From contig NZ_JAQRFN010000019.1 of the NCBI RefSeq assembly GCF_028598555.1, positions 1 to 64,000 on the forward strand: a stretch of DNA of 64,000 nt. The letters run 5' to 3'. The first letter of the stretch is position 1; each line of letters starts with the position of its first letter. Below are positions 1-8,463 of this stretch, in pieces. Position numbers and translations under genes: made by a program. The notes under the pieces are model-generated. The model had not been told where the DNA came from, ran no database searches, and saw only the letters and a program-made list of their open reading frames with translations. The stretch is from Xenorhabdus anantnagensis. GTDB lineage: Bacteria; Pseudomonadota; Gammaproteobacteria; Enterobacterales; Enterobacteriaceae.

Positions 1-201
1 TGGAGCGATGACGCCATCGAACGCCAGCTCAGCCATATCGAACGAAACAACGTCCGGGCGGCGTATATTCACACCTCTAAACATCTGGATGAACGGCGGC
101 TGATGGTGCAATGGTGGGCGGACTATCTGGATGCGAACCGGGAAAAAGCCATTACACCGTATGACTTCGCCAAACCGCTGCGTGACAGAAAAAACCGCTA
201 G
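1..201 (+). CDS. C-terminal end of a P4-type tyrosine integrase (partial)
   Basis: The reading frame is open from the first base to a TAG at 199-201, about 66 residues. It reads like the extreme C-terminus of P4-family integrases: the segment RAAYIHTSKHLDERR carries the tyrosine that would be the nucleophile, followed by the usual tail with MVQWWADYLD. The catalytic Arg/His residues lie upstream, outside the window. An AlpA regulator and a primase-helicase follow on the same strand, which is the standard order in P4-like satellites. The call is firm for the family; whether the complete gene is intact cannot be judged. Confidence 0.85.
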   Translation, partial: WSDDAIERQLSHIERNNVRAAYIHTSKHLDERRLMVQWWADYLDANREKAITPYDFAKPLRDRKNR

Positions 202-340
202 TACAATTTTCAACCCGTTAATTTTCATCGGGAGAAAAACAATTAACGCTGTTCATTAAGTCTTGCTTTTTAAATAATCCGCCTGTCATCAAACAACGTC
301 CACGATGATATTTCAGGGACTAGGTAACAGGAGAAGTGAC

Positions 341-547
341 ATGACAGTGGCAGCATTGAAAACCAACCTGATTCGTTTGCCAGAAGTACAGCGCAGAACG
401 GGTTACAGCAAAGCGTGGATCTACAAACTGATTAGTGACGGCGCATTCCCGCAGCAGGTCAAGATTGGCCCGCGTTCCGTTGCTTTTATTGAAGCAGAGA
501 TTGATAACTGGATTGCCCAGCGTATTGCTGAATCGCGAGCGGCATAA
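341..547 (+). CDS. alpA: AlpA-family transcriptional regulator
   Basis: This is a 68-residue MerR-like winged-helix protein. The segment LIRLPEVQRRTGYSKAWIYK is the typical AlpA helix-turn-helix, followed by the wing containing FPQQVKIGPRSVAF and a C-terminal EIDNWIAQRI. A longer frame opens at 305, but the ATG at 341 has a good ribosome-binding site (aggagaagtgac) and matches the usual AlpA length. In P4-like satellites AlpA activates integrase or excision genes. It sits 139 bases after the integrase fragment and about 110 bases before the primase gene. Confidence 0.88.
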   Translation: MTVAALKTNLIRLPEVQRRTGYSKAWIYKLISDGAFPQQVKIGPRSVAFIEAEIDNWIAQRIAESRAA

Positions 548-590
548 CACAGAAAAGAAGATGACATAAGACACGTAACATAAAAACACA

Positions 591-624
591 ACGCCCCGAA
601 GTGCTCGTAACACTAACAGGGCGT
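591..624 (+). ncRNA. Hairpin in the leader of the satellite replication gene
   Basis: ACGCCC (591-596) pairs with GGGCGT (619-624), and AGTG inside pairs with CACT, giving a two-tier stem just upstream of the primase start codon. P4 controls its replication operon with a structured CI RNA processed from the leader. The position is comparable, but I see no defined sequence match to CI RNA, so the function is inferred. Confidence 0.4.
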
Positions 625-655
625 CTGACCAACAACCGTTAAGTGAGGTAAAACG

Positions 656-2761
656 ATGGCTGATACACAGCATACCCAAACTCGTCCTAAATTTACAGCC
701 CCAAAAAAATCGGGCAATCAAAAACCGTTTGATCTTATCCAAACCGTCAAAATCTCGGCTATGTATTCCTGGCAAAATCTGTTGCCCGCTTGTGGTATTG
801 ATATCCCCGCAAAGGGAAAGCATGGCGCTTGTCCTATTTGCGGTGGCACCGACCGTTTTCACTTTATTGACGATCACCATCACGGCAACTGGCATTGCCG
901 TCAGTGTGACGCCCCAAACTATGGCGATGGGCTGGATTTAGTGGCAAGAACCAAAGGAATTTCCATCACTGAGGCGGCAAAAGTCGTTGCTAATGTATTG
1001 GCGCTACCTTTGCCAGCCCCCAAGCCAGCCAAAGAAACCTATTATCCAACACAACCTATTGCCGAAAGAGTGGCGGCACTGATGGCACAAACTGTCACCG
1101 GGCAATCGCCCTATCTGACGGCAAAGGGTCTGCAACACCTTGATCAGCGGCTACTGTTTGATAATTCGACAGTGCTGGCACTGACAGCACTGGATAAAAA
1201 AGTCACCGGTGCGCAGATCATTAAACCCAATGGCGAGAAAAAATTCTTCCCCGGCAGCCAGAAAAAAGGGGCGTTTATTCCCTTGACAGCGCTGGAAGAG
1301 CATCCGGAGACGGTAATTATCACCGAAGGTTACGCCACAGCACTCACGGTTAGCCAGCTCTATAAAGGTACTATTCTGGCGGCGCTGGATGAGGGCAATT
1401 TATCTTCTGTTGCCAAAGCCATTCGGGAACGCTGGCCGGACACCAAAATCATTATTGCCGCAGATAATGACTGGCACCGCCCCGACGAGCTGGATAAGCA
1501 CGGGAAACCCAAAGTGAATGTCGGCAAGATCTCAGCAGAAAAAGCGGCCCTTGCGGTGAATGGTTGGGTCACGTTACCACCGGATGCTGTTAAAGCCGAC
1601 TGGGACGATTATCGTCAGCATCATGGTATTGAGGCAGCAAAACAGGCATTCAGTAAAGGTTTGTATCAAGTAGGGAAATCAATGAACAGTCACGCAACAG
1701 AAAACCACAATTATCACAATGTAGAGACGCTTTATCCAAAGCGCAAGACAAAATTACCCCTATCCGTTGGCTCAGAAGGATTTGATGCTCAGTTGGACTA
1801 TGTTGTTAAAGGCATCATCCCAGCACATTCCTTATGCAGCATTTACGGAGCTAGCGGGTCATATAAAAGTTTTCTGGCGGGTGCATGGGGTTGTCACATT
1901 GCCACGGGTAAAGCATGGGCAGGAAAAAAGGTTGCTCAGGGTTCTGTGCTGTACGTTGTCGGCGAAGGCGGAATTGGTGTGCCCCGGCGCATCAAAGCAT
2001 GGGAAATCGTTAATGGTCAGGCAGTTAAAAATATGTATCTGATCAATACGCCTGTCTTTCCGGCCTCGCCTGCCGAAGTGCATGAACTGGTGGTCGCAGC
2101 CCAGCAGGTTGAATCTGAAACAGGCGAACCGGTGCGTCTGATTATTCTGGATACGTTAGCCCGCTGTTTTGGTGGTGCAGATGAAAATGACTCCAAAGAT
2201 ATGGGCGCGTTTGTCCGGGGCTGTGACGAACTGAAAGCCAAAACAGGGGCAAGCATTCTCGTGGTTCACCACTCCGGCAAAGACGAAAGCAAAGGCGCGA
2301 GAGGTTCCAGCGCCCTCCGTGCCGCGTTGGATGTTGAATACAAAATCAACCGGGAAGGGAAAAAAAGCGGCTCGCTGGTTATCACCTGCACCAAAATGAA
2401 AGATGCCGAAGAGCCAGAAACCAAAGCCTATGATATGCGCGTGGTGGAGCTTTTTACCGATAAAGACGGTGAAGAGATTACGTCACTGGCGCTGATTGAC
2501 AGACCACGCGATCCGGTTGAAGAGGAAGAAATCAGCCATGTTTCCAATAAAACCGATAACCATACGGCACTGTGGCAGTGTATCCGCTCGCGCACTGCCC
2601 TGAAAGAACCCTGTTCCATTGCCCTTGTGCGTGACGATTTAAAGGCGATGGGGGTGAATGTGAAGAATTTCAGCCGCTGGTTAACCAAGTTAGAGCAAGA
2701 CAGACTGATTACCCGCCACGGGCAGGAACTCACCATCATGAATCAGAACAATGAAGATTAA
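656..2761 (+). CDS. Satellite primase-helicase (zinc finger, Toprim and RepA-like ATPase)
   Basis: This 701-residue replication protein resembles P4 alpha in concept, but its helicase half is RepA/DnaB-like. A zinc-binding primase motif has Cys59, Cys62, Cys81 and Cys84 (CPICGGTDRFHF, then CRQC). A Toprim domain follows, with Glu224 in IITEGYATAL and acidic residues in IIIAADND near 270. The C-terminal part is a RecA-like hexameric ATPase: Walker A GASGSYKS at about 398-405, Walker B RLIILDTLAR near 495, and the HHSGKDESKGARGSSAL segment typical of RepA helicases. It would synthesise primers and unwind DNA at the satellite origin, plausibly the repeat array just downstream. The ATG follows gtgaggtaaaacg. 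Confidence 0.9.
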   Translation: MADTQHTQTRPKFTAPKKSGNQKPFDLIQTVKISAMYSWQNLLPACGIDIPAKGKHGACPICGGTDRFHFIDDHHHGNWHCRQCDAPNYGDGLDLVARTKGISITEAAKVVANVLALPLPAPKPAKETYYPTQPIAERVAALMAQTVTGQSPYLTAKGLQHLDQRLLFDNSTVLALTALDKKVTGAQIIKPNGEKKFFPGSQKKGAFIPLTALEEHPETVIITEGYATALTVSQLYKGTILAALDEGNLSSVAKAIRERWPDTKIIIAADNDWHRPDELDKHGKPKVNVGKISAEKAALAVNGWVTLPPDAVKADWDDYRQHHGIEAAKQAFSKGLYQVGKSMNSHATENHNYHNVETLYPKRKTKLPLSVGSEGFDAQLDYVVKGIIPAHSLCSIYGASGSYKSFLAGAWGCHIATGKAWAGKKVAQGSVLYVVGEGGIGVPRRIKAWEIVNGQAVKNMYLINTPVFPASPAEVHELVVAAQQVESETGEPVRLIILDTLARCFGGADENDSKDMGAFVRGCDELKAKTGASILVVHHSGKDESKGARGSSALRAALDVEYKINREGKKSGSLVITCTKMKDAEEPETKAYDMRVVELFTDKDGEEITSLALIDRPRDPVEEEEISHVSNKTDNHTALWQCIRSRTALKEPCSIALVRDDLKAMGVNVKNFSRWLTKLEQDRLITRHGQELTIMNQNNED

Positions 2762-2776
2762 AAAGTGAGTAAAAAA

Positions 2777-2960
2777 GTGAGGAATGGTGAGGAAAGGAAA
2801 TTTGTGCCTCACCAAATTCCTCACTTTTCTCGCCTATATACGGAAAAAGTGAGGAGCACAAAACGCATTGATTTTTAAGGATAAAAAATTATCAATTCCT
2901 CATCTGTTTTTGCAGTGAGGAAAATAAAAAGTGAGGAGAAAAATGAGGAGCAGGTGAGGA
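2777..2960. repeat. Iteron-like GTGAGGA array, candidate replication origin
   Basis: The heptamer GTGAGGA occurs at 2777, 2787, 2849, 2915, 2931 and 2954, its complement TCCTCAC at 2818, and a six-base version TGAGGA at 2944. That is eight sites within 184 bases. The interval is AT-rich and follows the primase-helicase gene directly. Short repeats next to the replication gene are the arrangement at P4-like and plasmid origins. An origin is inferred, and the initiator would be the upstream protein. Confidence 0.5.
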
Positions 2961-2990
2961 AATATTTTTTCTGGCAGGGGTTTTTCAGCT

Positions 2991-3032
2991 CTCCGAGCTA
3001 CCGGGTTAATGTATTAGCCCGGTGGCACGGAG
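2991..3032. other. Long hairpin after the satellite replication region
   Basis: CTCCG (2991-2995) pairs with CGGAG (3028-3032). Inside, ACCGGGTTAAT pairs with ATTAGCCCGGT with one wobble, leaving a two-base turn. No T-run follows, so a simple terminator is unlikely. It could be part of the origin or a structured transcript end. The IS30 element begins about 75 bases later. Confidence 0.5.
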
Positions 3033-3105
3033 AAGACAAGCGCAGCGCGTCAGTGTCAATCTGAACAGGTAAAAAATGATTGTTTTCCTAATTAAGCGAG
3101 AAAGA

Positions 3106-4251
3106 CTTGGATTCGCCTAATAAGTGCAATTTCTCAGAAAGGCGGTCAGTTGCTATAGTAGGCATCTTTCTCGCCAAAGGAAAATGCACTATGGCCTATA
3201 CACAACTGACCGAAATAGAAAGATATCAGATTTTTAGTTTAAAAGAAGCCGGTTTTACACAACGCTTTATCGCAACGTCTCTTAATAGAAATCCATCAAC
3301 AATTAGCCGGGAATTGAGACGAAACCAGAAAGACGAGAAATACTGCCCTAAACAGGCTCAACTTAAAGCCTCAGAGCGCCGCCATGCCGCGATAAAAGCC
3401 GTAAAAGTGACACCTGAGATCGTCAAATTGATTAAACAGTTAATTTGGCAAGATTTGAGTCCTGAACAAACAGTTGGTTATCTCAAAAGGGAAAATATCA
3501 TCTCTTTGCATCATGAAACAGTTTATAGATTGATTTATAAAGATAAAGTGAATGGTGGTGATTTATACCAGCATCTCAGGATAGCTAAAAAACCGTCTCG
3601 TAAACGCTACGGAAGTGATGAACACCGAGGAAAAATCAAAAACAGAGTCAGTATTGAAAAATGCCCAAAATGTGTTGATAAAAAGCAGCGTATTGGGGAT
3701 TGGGAAGGCGATACTATCGTTGGCAAAGATCATAAAAGTGCATTATTGACCTTAGTTGAACGAAAATCGCTATTTACTCTCATCATTAAACTGGAAGATA
3801 AAACAGCAAAAGGCGTTGCAAAAGCGGCAACAAGGCACTTATGTGGGATAAAAAACAAAGTTAAAACAATTACCTTTGATAACGGACTGGAGTTTGCTGA
3901 ACATGCTCTTATCAGTAAAAATTTAGCGGCAAAAATTTATTTTGCTCACCCGTATTCTCCTTGGGAAAGAGGAATAAATGAGAACACAAATGGATTAATC
4001 AGAAATTACTTCCCAAAGGGAACTGATTTTAATCAGGTATCAGAACGAGAGGTAAATCTTGTGGCAAACCGATTAAATAATCGTCCTCGTAAAACGAGGA
4101 ATTACAAAACACCGAATGAATTATTTAAAGGAACATCAACTCATTTACTTCGTTTATAATGGTGTTGCACTTATTATGTGAATGCAAGAGATGCCTATTA
4201 TAGCAATTGATCACCTTCCTTAAAAATTACACTTATTTAGGCGAATCCAAG
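3106..4251 (+). mobile_element. IS30-family insertion sequence
   Basis: The element is bounded by inverted repeats starting cttggattcgcctaa at 3106 and its complement ending at 4251. The similarity between the two ends extends imperfectly for about 60 bases inward, longer than usual for this family. It carries one transposase gene. I could not define a clear target-site duplication. Confidence 0.85.
3191..4159 (+). CDS. IS30-family transposase
   Basis: The protein has 322 residues from the ATG at 3191, chosen because MAYTQLTEIERYQI is the canonical IS30 N-terminus; the frame upstream of it lies in the terminal repeat. The N-terminal HTH reads IATSLNRNPSTISRELRRN. The DDE catalytic residues are visible in GDWEGDTIVG (D), ITFDNGLEF (D) and the INENTNGLIRNYFPKG block (E). 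Length and motifs indicate an intact enzyme that moves its own element. Confidence 0.95.
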   Translation: MAYTQLTEIERYQIFSLKEAGFTQRFIATSLNRNPSTISRELRRNQKDEKYCPKQAQLKASERRHAAIKAVKVTPEIVKLIKQLIWQDLSPEQTVGYLKRENIISLHHETVYRLIYKDKVNGGDLYQHLRIAKKPSRKRYGSDEHRGKIKNRVSIEKCPKCVDKKQRIGDWEGDTIVGKDHKSALLTLVERKSLFTLIIKLEDKTAKGVAKAATRHLCGIKNKVKTITFDNGLEFAEHALISKNLAAKIYFAHPYSPWERGINENTNGLIRNYFPKGTDFNQVSEREVNLVANRLNNRPRKTRNYKTPNELFKGTSTHLLRL

Positions 4252-4369
4252 AATAAATTCTATTTTTTTCTACAAGAATAAACACCAAATAAAGTAATAA
4301 CAAAACCTATAATTTGTAGAGGTATTAGTTTATCTCCAAAAAGGTCGTGACTCCAATAGTTAGATCGCC

Positions 4370-4795
4370 CTATAAAGAATAGTATTCACGTTCGATGAAA
4401 GTCCCTATCACCTTATCGTGCATCTCCTCTGATTTGGAATAACCTATCGTCCTTCGATTCAGTCTTTTTAAACGTGTACGTAATGTCAGATTGGTTCTTT
4501 CTATACGTTGGGTATAATGTTTTCCAACAATATGTTTTTCTTCAGGAAGTAGGTTGTAAGGTGCATAATCATCCGTACAGTAAAACCTGACATTAAATGG
4601 GAATAATAACTCAAGAAGTTTGCGTAAAGTCGCCGTACTGCGATCACCAAAAACATGTGCCACGACTCGCTTGAGGCGAGGCTCCCAAGCATACCAGAGC
4701 CAGCATTGATTCTTTTTACTTCTCACAAATGACCATTGCTCATCAACTTCACAGATAAGCTGGACTTCATTTCCCTTAAGAGGAAGGTTGGTCAC
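4370..4795 (-). CDS. insB: IS1 InsB frame (catalytic part of InsAB')
   Basis: This 141-residue frame supplies the catalytic part of the IS1 transposase, made as an InsAB' fusion by -1 frameshifting. It contains the IS1 signatures EVDEQWSFV, CWLWYAWEPR and FYCTDDYAPY, and ends with the RIERTNLTLRTRLKRLNRRT block. After slippage at the A6C motif (complement of 4810-4816) the reading enters this frame upstream of NLPLKGNEV. The length is normal, so the element may be active. Confidence 0.9.
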   Translation of the reverse strand: MTNLPLKGNEVQLICEVDEQWSFVRSKKNQCWLWYAWEPRLKRVVAHVFGDRSTATLRKLLELLFPFNVRFYCTDDYAPYNLLPEEKHIVGKHYTQRIERTNLTLRTRLKRLNRRTIGYSKSEEMHDKVIGTFIEREYYSL

Positions 4796-5067
4796 ATTTT
4801 TCGGGGAGAGTTTTTTAACGTGCGAATGACGGTGTTAATCCCTATCTTCAGTACACGAGCGGTATCACGAACACCGGAGTTATTCACTGCCATATCAATA
4901 ACTTGCTCTTTCACGCCGGGATAACAGGCTTGATAGGCATAATTCAGTTGAAAGGTTTTACGGCAGGCATAGCAGTGATAGCGGGGATGACCAGTACGTC
5001 CTTTTCCATGCCCTTTAACCTCTTCTGTTTTATGACAGTAACGACAAACCACATCAACTTTAGCCAT
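4792..5067 (-). CDS. insA: IS1 InsA, DNA-binding regulator
   Basis: This 91-residue protein has exactly the usual InsA length. A zinc-finger-like N-terminus (CRYCHKTEEV, then YHCYACRKTF) is followed by an HTH region (GVRDTARVLKIGINTVIRTL). InsA binds the IS1 ends and represses transposition; the same start yields InsAB' after frameshifting. Its 3' end contains the slippery sequence TTAAAAAAC, complementary to 4810-4818. Confidence 0.92.
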   Translation of the reverse strand: MAKVDVVCRYCHKTEEVKGHGKGRTGHPRYHCYACRKTFQLNYAYQACYPGVKEQVIDMAVNNSGVRDTARVLKIGINTVIRTLKNSPRKM

Positions 5068-5129
5068 CTCTCACTCCATAATAAAAAGCAGGGTGTTTAT
5101 CACAATATCTAATCATTGGGAGCATGACC

Positions 5130-5574
5130 GCAACTCTTAGCGTGCGTTGAAGAATTTATGATTGCATTTTCATTAGGGCAACAACCGGGAATGAAAAAAT
5201 GAGTGTATCGTTATTATGAAAGCTTATTTAGCATTTAAAAACAGCCGTGCTCACGTTAACCGTACATGCGAGTCTGATCATTTTCGAATGCGAACCATTA
5301 CATATAATTACTAAAAATAGGTATTTAACTCATCTAAATTTAACTTAACCATTTCACAGAAATAAAAACCGTATGGTTATTAATTAAGTTTCTATAACTG
5401 TAAGAACAACCACACATGCCATCTTAGTATCTATGTATGAAATAAAAATGTAAAATTATCTCATGTCGATAACAACACATATTTAATAATATTTTTATCG
5501 ATATAATTTAGTTTATTAAAAAACATTTCATATGTAAAAATAGTGAAATTTATTCATATTTATTAAGGATATTT
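5130..5574. other. AT-rich intergenic region
   Basis: About 445 bases between IS1 and the next gene contain no plausible reading frame and no strong hairpin. Base composition is very AT-rich, consistent with a promoter region for the downstream toxin-like gene. Confidence 0.5.
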
Positions 5575-6363
5575 ATGTCGGAAGAAAATAAAATTAACAT
5601 GGACTTTTTGAAAGGGTTAGAGAAAAATATTTGTCCAGTATGCGGTGAAAAAGATTGCCCATACCCAAGAGATAGAAGAGGAGATAAAGTAATTGAAGAC
5701 ATAATGAAGGCGTACACCAAAGGGGATACGACAGGGGTAAAAAAATTATATTTATCGAAAATGCTTCCGCTGAGAAAAGCAAACTTTGGTAGGGGTGGTC
5801 CTGGTTCGAATGAAGGGTTTTACGATAAAGCTCAAAATAGTAAACCCAGTATGAGTTCATTCGGTATGTTGCAGCATTTTTTCGGAAAATCAGGCCGAGA
5901 ATTGACACTCTCTGATATCGGTGTACATGATAAAGTTCGTAGCTTGATGCGAAAACCAGGTGCATTTGGTAGGCCAGAGGGCAGTATTCAGTCTCGTTTT
6001 ATTTCACAGATTCAGGGTGGTGAACGAGTTGATTTTGAAAATAGGTATAATTTTGGTCTAGAAAAAAAAGTTCCGGTTTACGATCCGCTTTGGGGTATTG
6101 GAGGTGCAACGGTCAGTGGCAGTCTTACAAATGTGAGTGCTGAAAAAGTGGGTGATACATATAATGTATCTGGTACAATAAATTATAAACTATATGATAA
6201 ATTTACTGACCCATACGACACATTTAATTGGGCGAAAGAGGATATTAATGTGGGAGGAAAACCATTTGATATCACTGGCGAATGGAAAGAAAATGTAACT
6301 TTTCAAGTTAACCAACAAATTTTTGAGAATAGATTAATGCAACATCTTAAGGATAAAAAATAA
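5575..6363 (+). CDS. Putative toxin-like protein, DPYD motif
   Basis: I do not recognise this 262-residue protein with confidence. The N-terminal part has closely spaced cysteines (ICPVCGEKDCPYPRD) and no signal peptide. The C-terminal third looks like a beta-rich domain with YKLYDKFTDPYDTFNWAKED. The DPYD recalls the start of the colicin M catalytic motif (DxYD followed by HR), but the His and Arg are not at the expected places. Hydrophobic-acidic strands of this sort also occur in DUF3289-like toxins. The gene is AT-rich, lies between two insertion sequences, and converges on a small membrane-protein gene, an arrangement seen for colicin M and its immunity gene. The toxin role is a hypothesis. 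Confidence 0.5.
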   Translation: MSEENKINMDFLKGLEKNICPVCGEKDCPYPRDRRGDKVIEDIMKAYTKGDTTGVKKLYLSKMLPLRKANFGRGGPGSNEGFYDKAQNSKPSMSSFGMLQHFFGKSGRELTLSDIGVHDKVRSLMRKPGAFGRPEGSIQSRFISQIQGGERVDFENRYNFGLEKKVPVYDPLWGIGGATVSGSLTNVSAEKVGDTYNVSGTINYKLYDKFTDPYDTFNWAKEDINVGGKPFDITGEWKENVTFQVNQQIFENRLMQHLKDKK

Positions 6364-6425
6364 CTCCTTGGTTGCTCATATAACTTGATTGCTCACATAA
6401 TGAGCAATCAAGCGCGAATACCCCA

Positions 6426-6608
6426 TTAAAATAAATATTGATAAGAAAACTGTGGAATAAGTAGACTTAATATAAAAACAAATGTCATTAATAACGACGT
6501 CCATATTGTTTTTTTTGCATTTCTTTCCAAGATAAATAAATAGCTAACCACTATAGTTAAAAAGAAAAAAGTTACAATTGACATAAAAAGCATGGCGACG
6601 AATAACAT
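6426..6608 (-). CDS. Small two-helix membrane protein, candidate immunity protein
   Basis: This 60-residue, strongly hydrophobic protein has two predicted membrane helices (about residues 3-27 and 36-55) joined by a short polar loop containing ERNAKK. The ATG is preceded by aaagga at correct spacing. It is convergent with the toxin-like gene at 5575 and ends 62 bases from it. Small membrane immunity proteins protect against cell-envelope toxins, so immunity is plausible, but nothing in the sequence proves it. Confidence 0.5.
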   Translation of the reverse strand: MLFVAMLFMSIVTFFFLTIVVSYLFILERNAKKTIWTSLLMTFVFILSLLIPQFSYQYLF

Positions 6609-6651
6609 AACATATCCTTTACCGAAAATTTTCCGTAATCATATAGATAAT

Positions 6652-7854
6652 TTGTATTAGCTCAGACTTGACCTGACAGTTACCGGTTATTTATACAGGT
6701 GTCTGTCAGGTTAAATCTAGTTCAGATTTTTTTCTGCCCAGAGTCGTTTTCCATCTAGTAATGTTTCCATTGGTGTTCGACCACAATACATTTTACCTTG
6801 ATGTGTTCTTTCATTATTATAGTGCCATAACCAGTTGTCCAGATCCGATTGCAGACTTTCCAGATCACCATACAGCTTTTTGCGGAACGTGATTTGGTAA
6901 AACTCTTGTAAAATCGTTTTATGGAACCGTTCACAGATACCATTAGTTTGCGGAGACATCGCCTTCGTTTTGGTATGGTCGATATCATTAATCGCTAAAT
7001 AAAGTTGATAATCATGATGTTCAACTCGACCACAGAACTCAGTTCCTCTATCCGTCAGTATTCTTAGCATTGGCAGCTGGTGAGATTGATAGAACGGTAA
7101 TACACGGTCATTTAACAAGTCTGCTGCCGTAATCGGTGTTTTGCTCGTGTACAGCTTACAATGCGCAACTTTCGAATACGTATCGATGAATGTTTGCTGA
7201 TAAATACGCCCAACACCTTTTAGATTACCCACGTAGAAAGTATCTTGTGAGCCTAAATAGCCAGGATGAGCTGTTTCGATTTCACCACAAGCCTCGTCAT
7301 CATGAGCTTTCTTCTCAAGGGCGGCGATTTGAGCGTCATTGAGCGTAATACCTTCTTCAGCAACTTTAGCTTCAAGGGCTTTGAGCCGTTTTGCAAAGTT
7401 CTCAAGGTTGTTCCTGAGCCAGATAGAGCGTACACCACTTCCTGAGATGAAAATGCCTTTTTGTCGTAACTCATTACGGGTTCGATGTTGCCTGTGAGCA
7501 GGGAACTCTACCGCATGTTCAACAACGGCACGCTCAGTCGCCTCATCCGCTCTATTTTTAAAATTAGGAACACGACGGCTTTGGTTGATAAGATTATCAA
7601 TACCGCCTTCTTGGGCAAGTTCTTGATAACGATAAAACGTATCGCGTGATACACCCATCACTTTGCAAGCTTTAGAAACGTTGCCGAGTTCTTCCGCTAA
7701 ATTAAGTAAACCGATTTTGTGTTTAATAATAGGATTGTTAGTATATAGCATGAGAGTTACCTCGTGTTTTGTTTAAGATTTGGACATCTCTATCAAAACC
7801 GGTAACTCTCAACTTTTCAAGTTGAATTGTCAGACCAAGTCGCGACTAATACAA
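6652..7854 (-). mobile_element. IS481-family insertion sequence
   Basis: Terminal inverted repeats begin ttgtattag at both ends and continue imperfectly (gacttgacctgacagtt against gacttggtctgacaatt). If the ends are 6652 and 7854, both flanks show ATAAT, a 5-bp target duplication, suggesting a simple insertion. One transposase gene fills the element. Confidence 0.8.
6717..7751 (-). CDS. IS481-family transposase
   Basis: This 344-residue DDE transposase starts with an HTH (AEELGNVSKACKVMGVSRDT). The catalytic core shows the first Asp in FIDTYSKVAHCKLY, the second in ILTDRGTEFCGR, and the Glu in NGICERFHKTILQEFY, with the family ending YNNERTHQGKMYCGRTP. The ATG at 7751 has gaggtaactctc upstream. 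It appears intact. Confidence 0.93.
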   Translation of the reverse strand: MLYTNNPIIKHKIGLLNLAEELGNVSKACKVMGVSRDTFYRYQELAQEGGIDNLINQSRRVPNFKNRADEATERAVVEHAVEFPAHRQHRTRNELRQKGIFISGSGVRSIWLRNNLENFAKRLKALEAKVAEEGITLNDAQIAALEKKAHDDEACGEIETAHPGYLGSQDTFYVGNLKGVGRIYQQTFIDTYSKVAHCKLYTSKTPITAADLLNDRVLPFYQSHQLPMLRILTDRGTEFCGRVEHHDYQLYLAINDIDHTKTKAMSPQTNGICERFHKTILQEFYQITFRKKLYGDLESLQSDLDNWLWHYNNERTHQGKMYCGRTPMETLLDGKRLWAEKNLN

Positions 7855-7887
7855 ATAATTTACGGACACTTTTTAGTGTAGGTAAAG

Positions 7888-8082
7888 TTAGATTACTTTC
7901 TTACCTTCTGAAAATGCTTTTCTGGCTTCATTTAAACTCATCTCATTAGCCCCTCCTTGAAAGTCGGCATTTTTAGACTGTATAGAGTCATCTTCCCATC
8001 CACAAATGTCACAAATAAGGTATTCGCCAAGTTCATCAAGAGAAATGTGGTCACAACATGGACAATGATATTTATCATTCAT
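7888..8082 (-). CDS. CPCC-family cysteine-rich protein
   Basis: This 64-residue protein has HCPCCDHISL near the start and YLICDICGWEDD, the paired cysteine motif of the Cys_rich_CPCC family, which probably binds zinc. Members often sit beside polymorphic toxin genes, where some are proposed as immunity proteins. It follows the effector-immunity pair on the same strand but is separated from it by a bidirectional terminator-like hairpin, so it may have its own promoter. The role is unproven. Confidence 0.75.
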   Translation of the reverse strand: MNDKYHCPCCDHISLDELGEYLICDICGWEDDSIQSKNADFQGGANEMSLNEARKAFSEGKKVI

Positions 8083-8118
8083 TGGCTACTCTAATATTTT
8101 GGTATTAACCTTTTAAAA

Positions 8119-8149
8119 TAAAAGCTATCTGTTTAAACAAATAGCTTTT
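8119..8149. terminator. Bidirectional terminator-like hairpin
   Basis: AAAAGCTAT and ATAGCTTTT form a strong stem, followed by a T-rich run in the minus-strand direction. It lies just after the stop of the immunity candidate (8182-8451) and before the CPCC gene, so it should end the type VI effector transcript. Confidence 0.65.
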
Positions 8150-8181
8150 AACAATCATTTTTTAAAAACTATTTTTTAATA

Positions 8182-8451
8182 TCATTCAATTAAGTTACTA
8201 TATTTCTTTGTTCTAGAAAACTCAGGCTCTTTCCAATTAGGACCTTTAATTGTCTTCCCTTTATTATCTTTAGTTAATTTCCCCTCGTCTAGTAGTCTTT
8301 TGTATGTTGTCCATAGTTCGTTTTTTTCAATGACTTCAAAGTTAAATCTTACATACATACGATCTATAGATGGATAGGAGCTTTTAAGAGAAAACACTAA
8401 AAGTATATCTTCGACAGATTCATTTTTTATCATTTGCTCTAATGGACGCAT
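8182..8451 (-). CDS. Candidate immunity protein for the S-pyocin-domain effector
   Basis: This 89-residue AT-rich gene starts 12 bases after the effector stop, with a gagag ribosome-binding site. The sequence (RPLEQMIKNESVEDILLVFS, YVRFNFEVIEKNELWTTYKR) has no motif I can assign. Position immediately downstream of a toxin, small size and low GC are the usual signs of a cognate immunity gene. Specificity is inferred from location only. Confidence 0.6.
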   Translation of the reverse strand: MRPLEQMIKNESVEDILLVFSLKSSYPSIDRMYVRFNFEVIEKNELWTTYKRLLDEGKLTKDNKGKTIKGPNWKEPEFSRTKKYSNLIE

Positions 8452-8463
8452 ATTATTATCTCT

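Larger units (their letters stand above)
4343..5129 (-). mobile_element. IS1-family insertion sequence
   Basis: The element is about 787 bp, close to IS1 length, with imperfect terminal inverted repeats (ggtcgtgactccaatagtta at 4343 against the complement of the end at 5129). It carries overlapping insA and insB frames on the minus strand and an A6C slippery sequence. No exact flanking duplication is visible, so the insertion is probably old or a flank has rearranged. Confidence 0.85.

Noticed and set aside
320-895. Long minus-strand open frame across alpA and the primase start
   Set aside because: It is antisense to two well-supported genes, has no recognisable domain and no ribosome-binding site.
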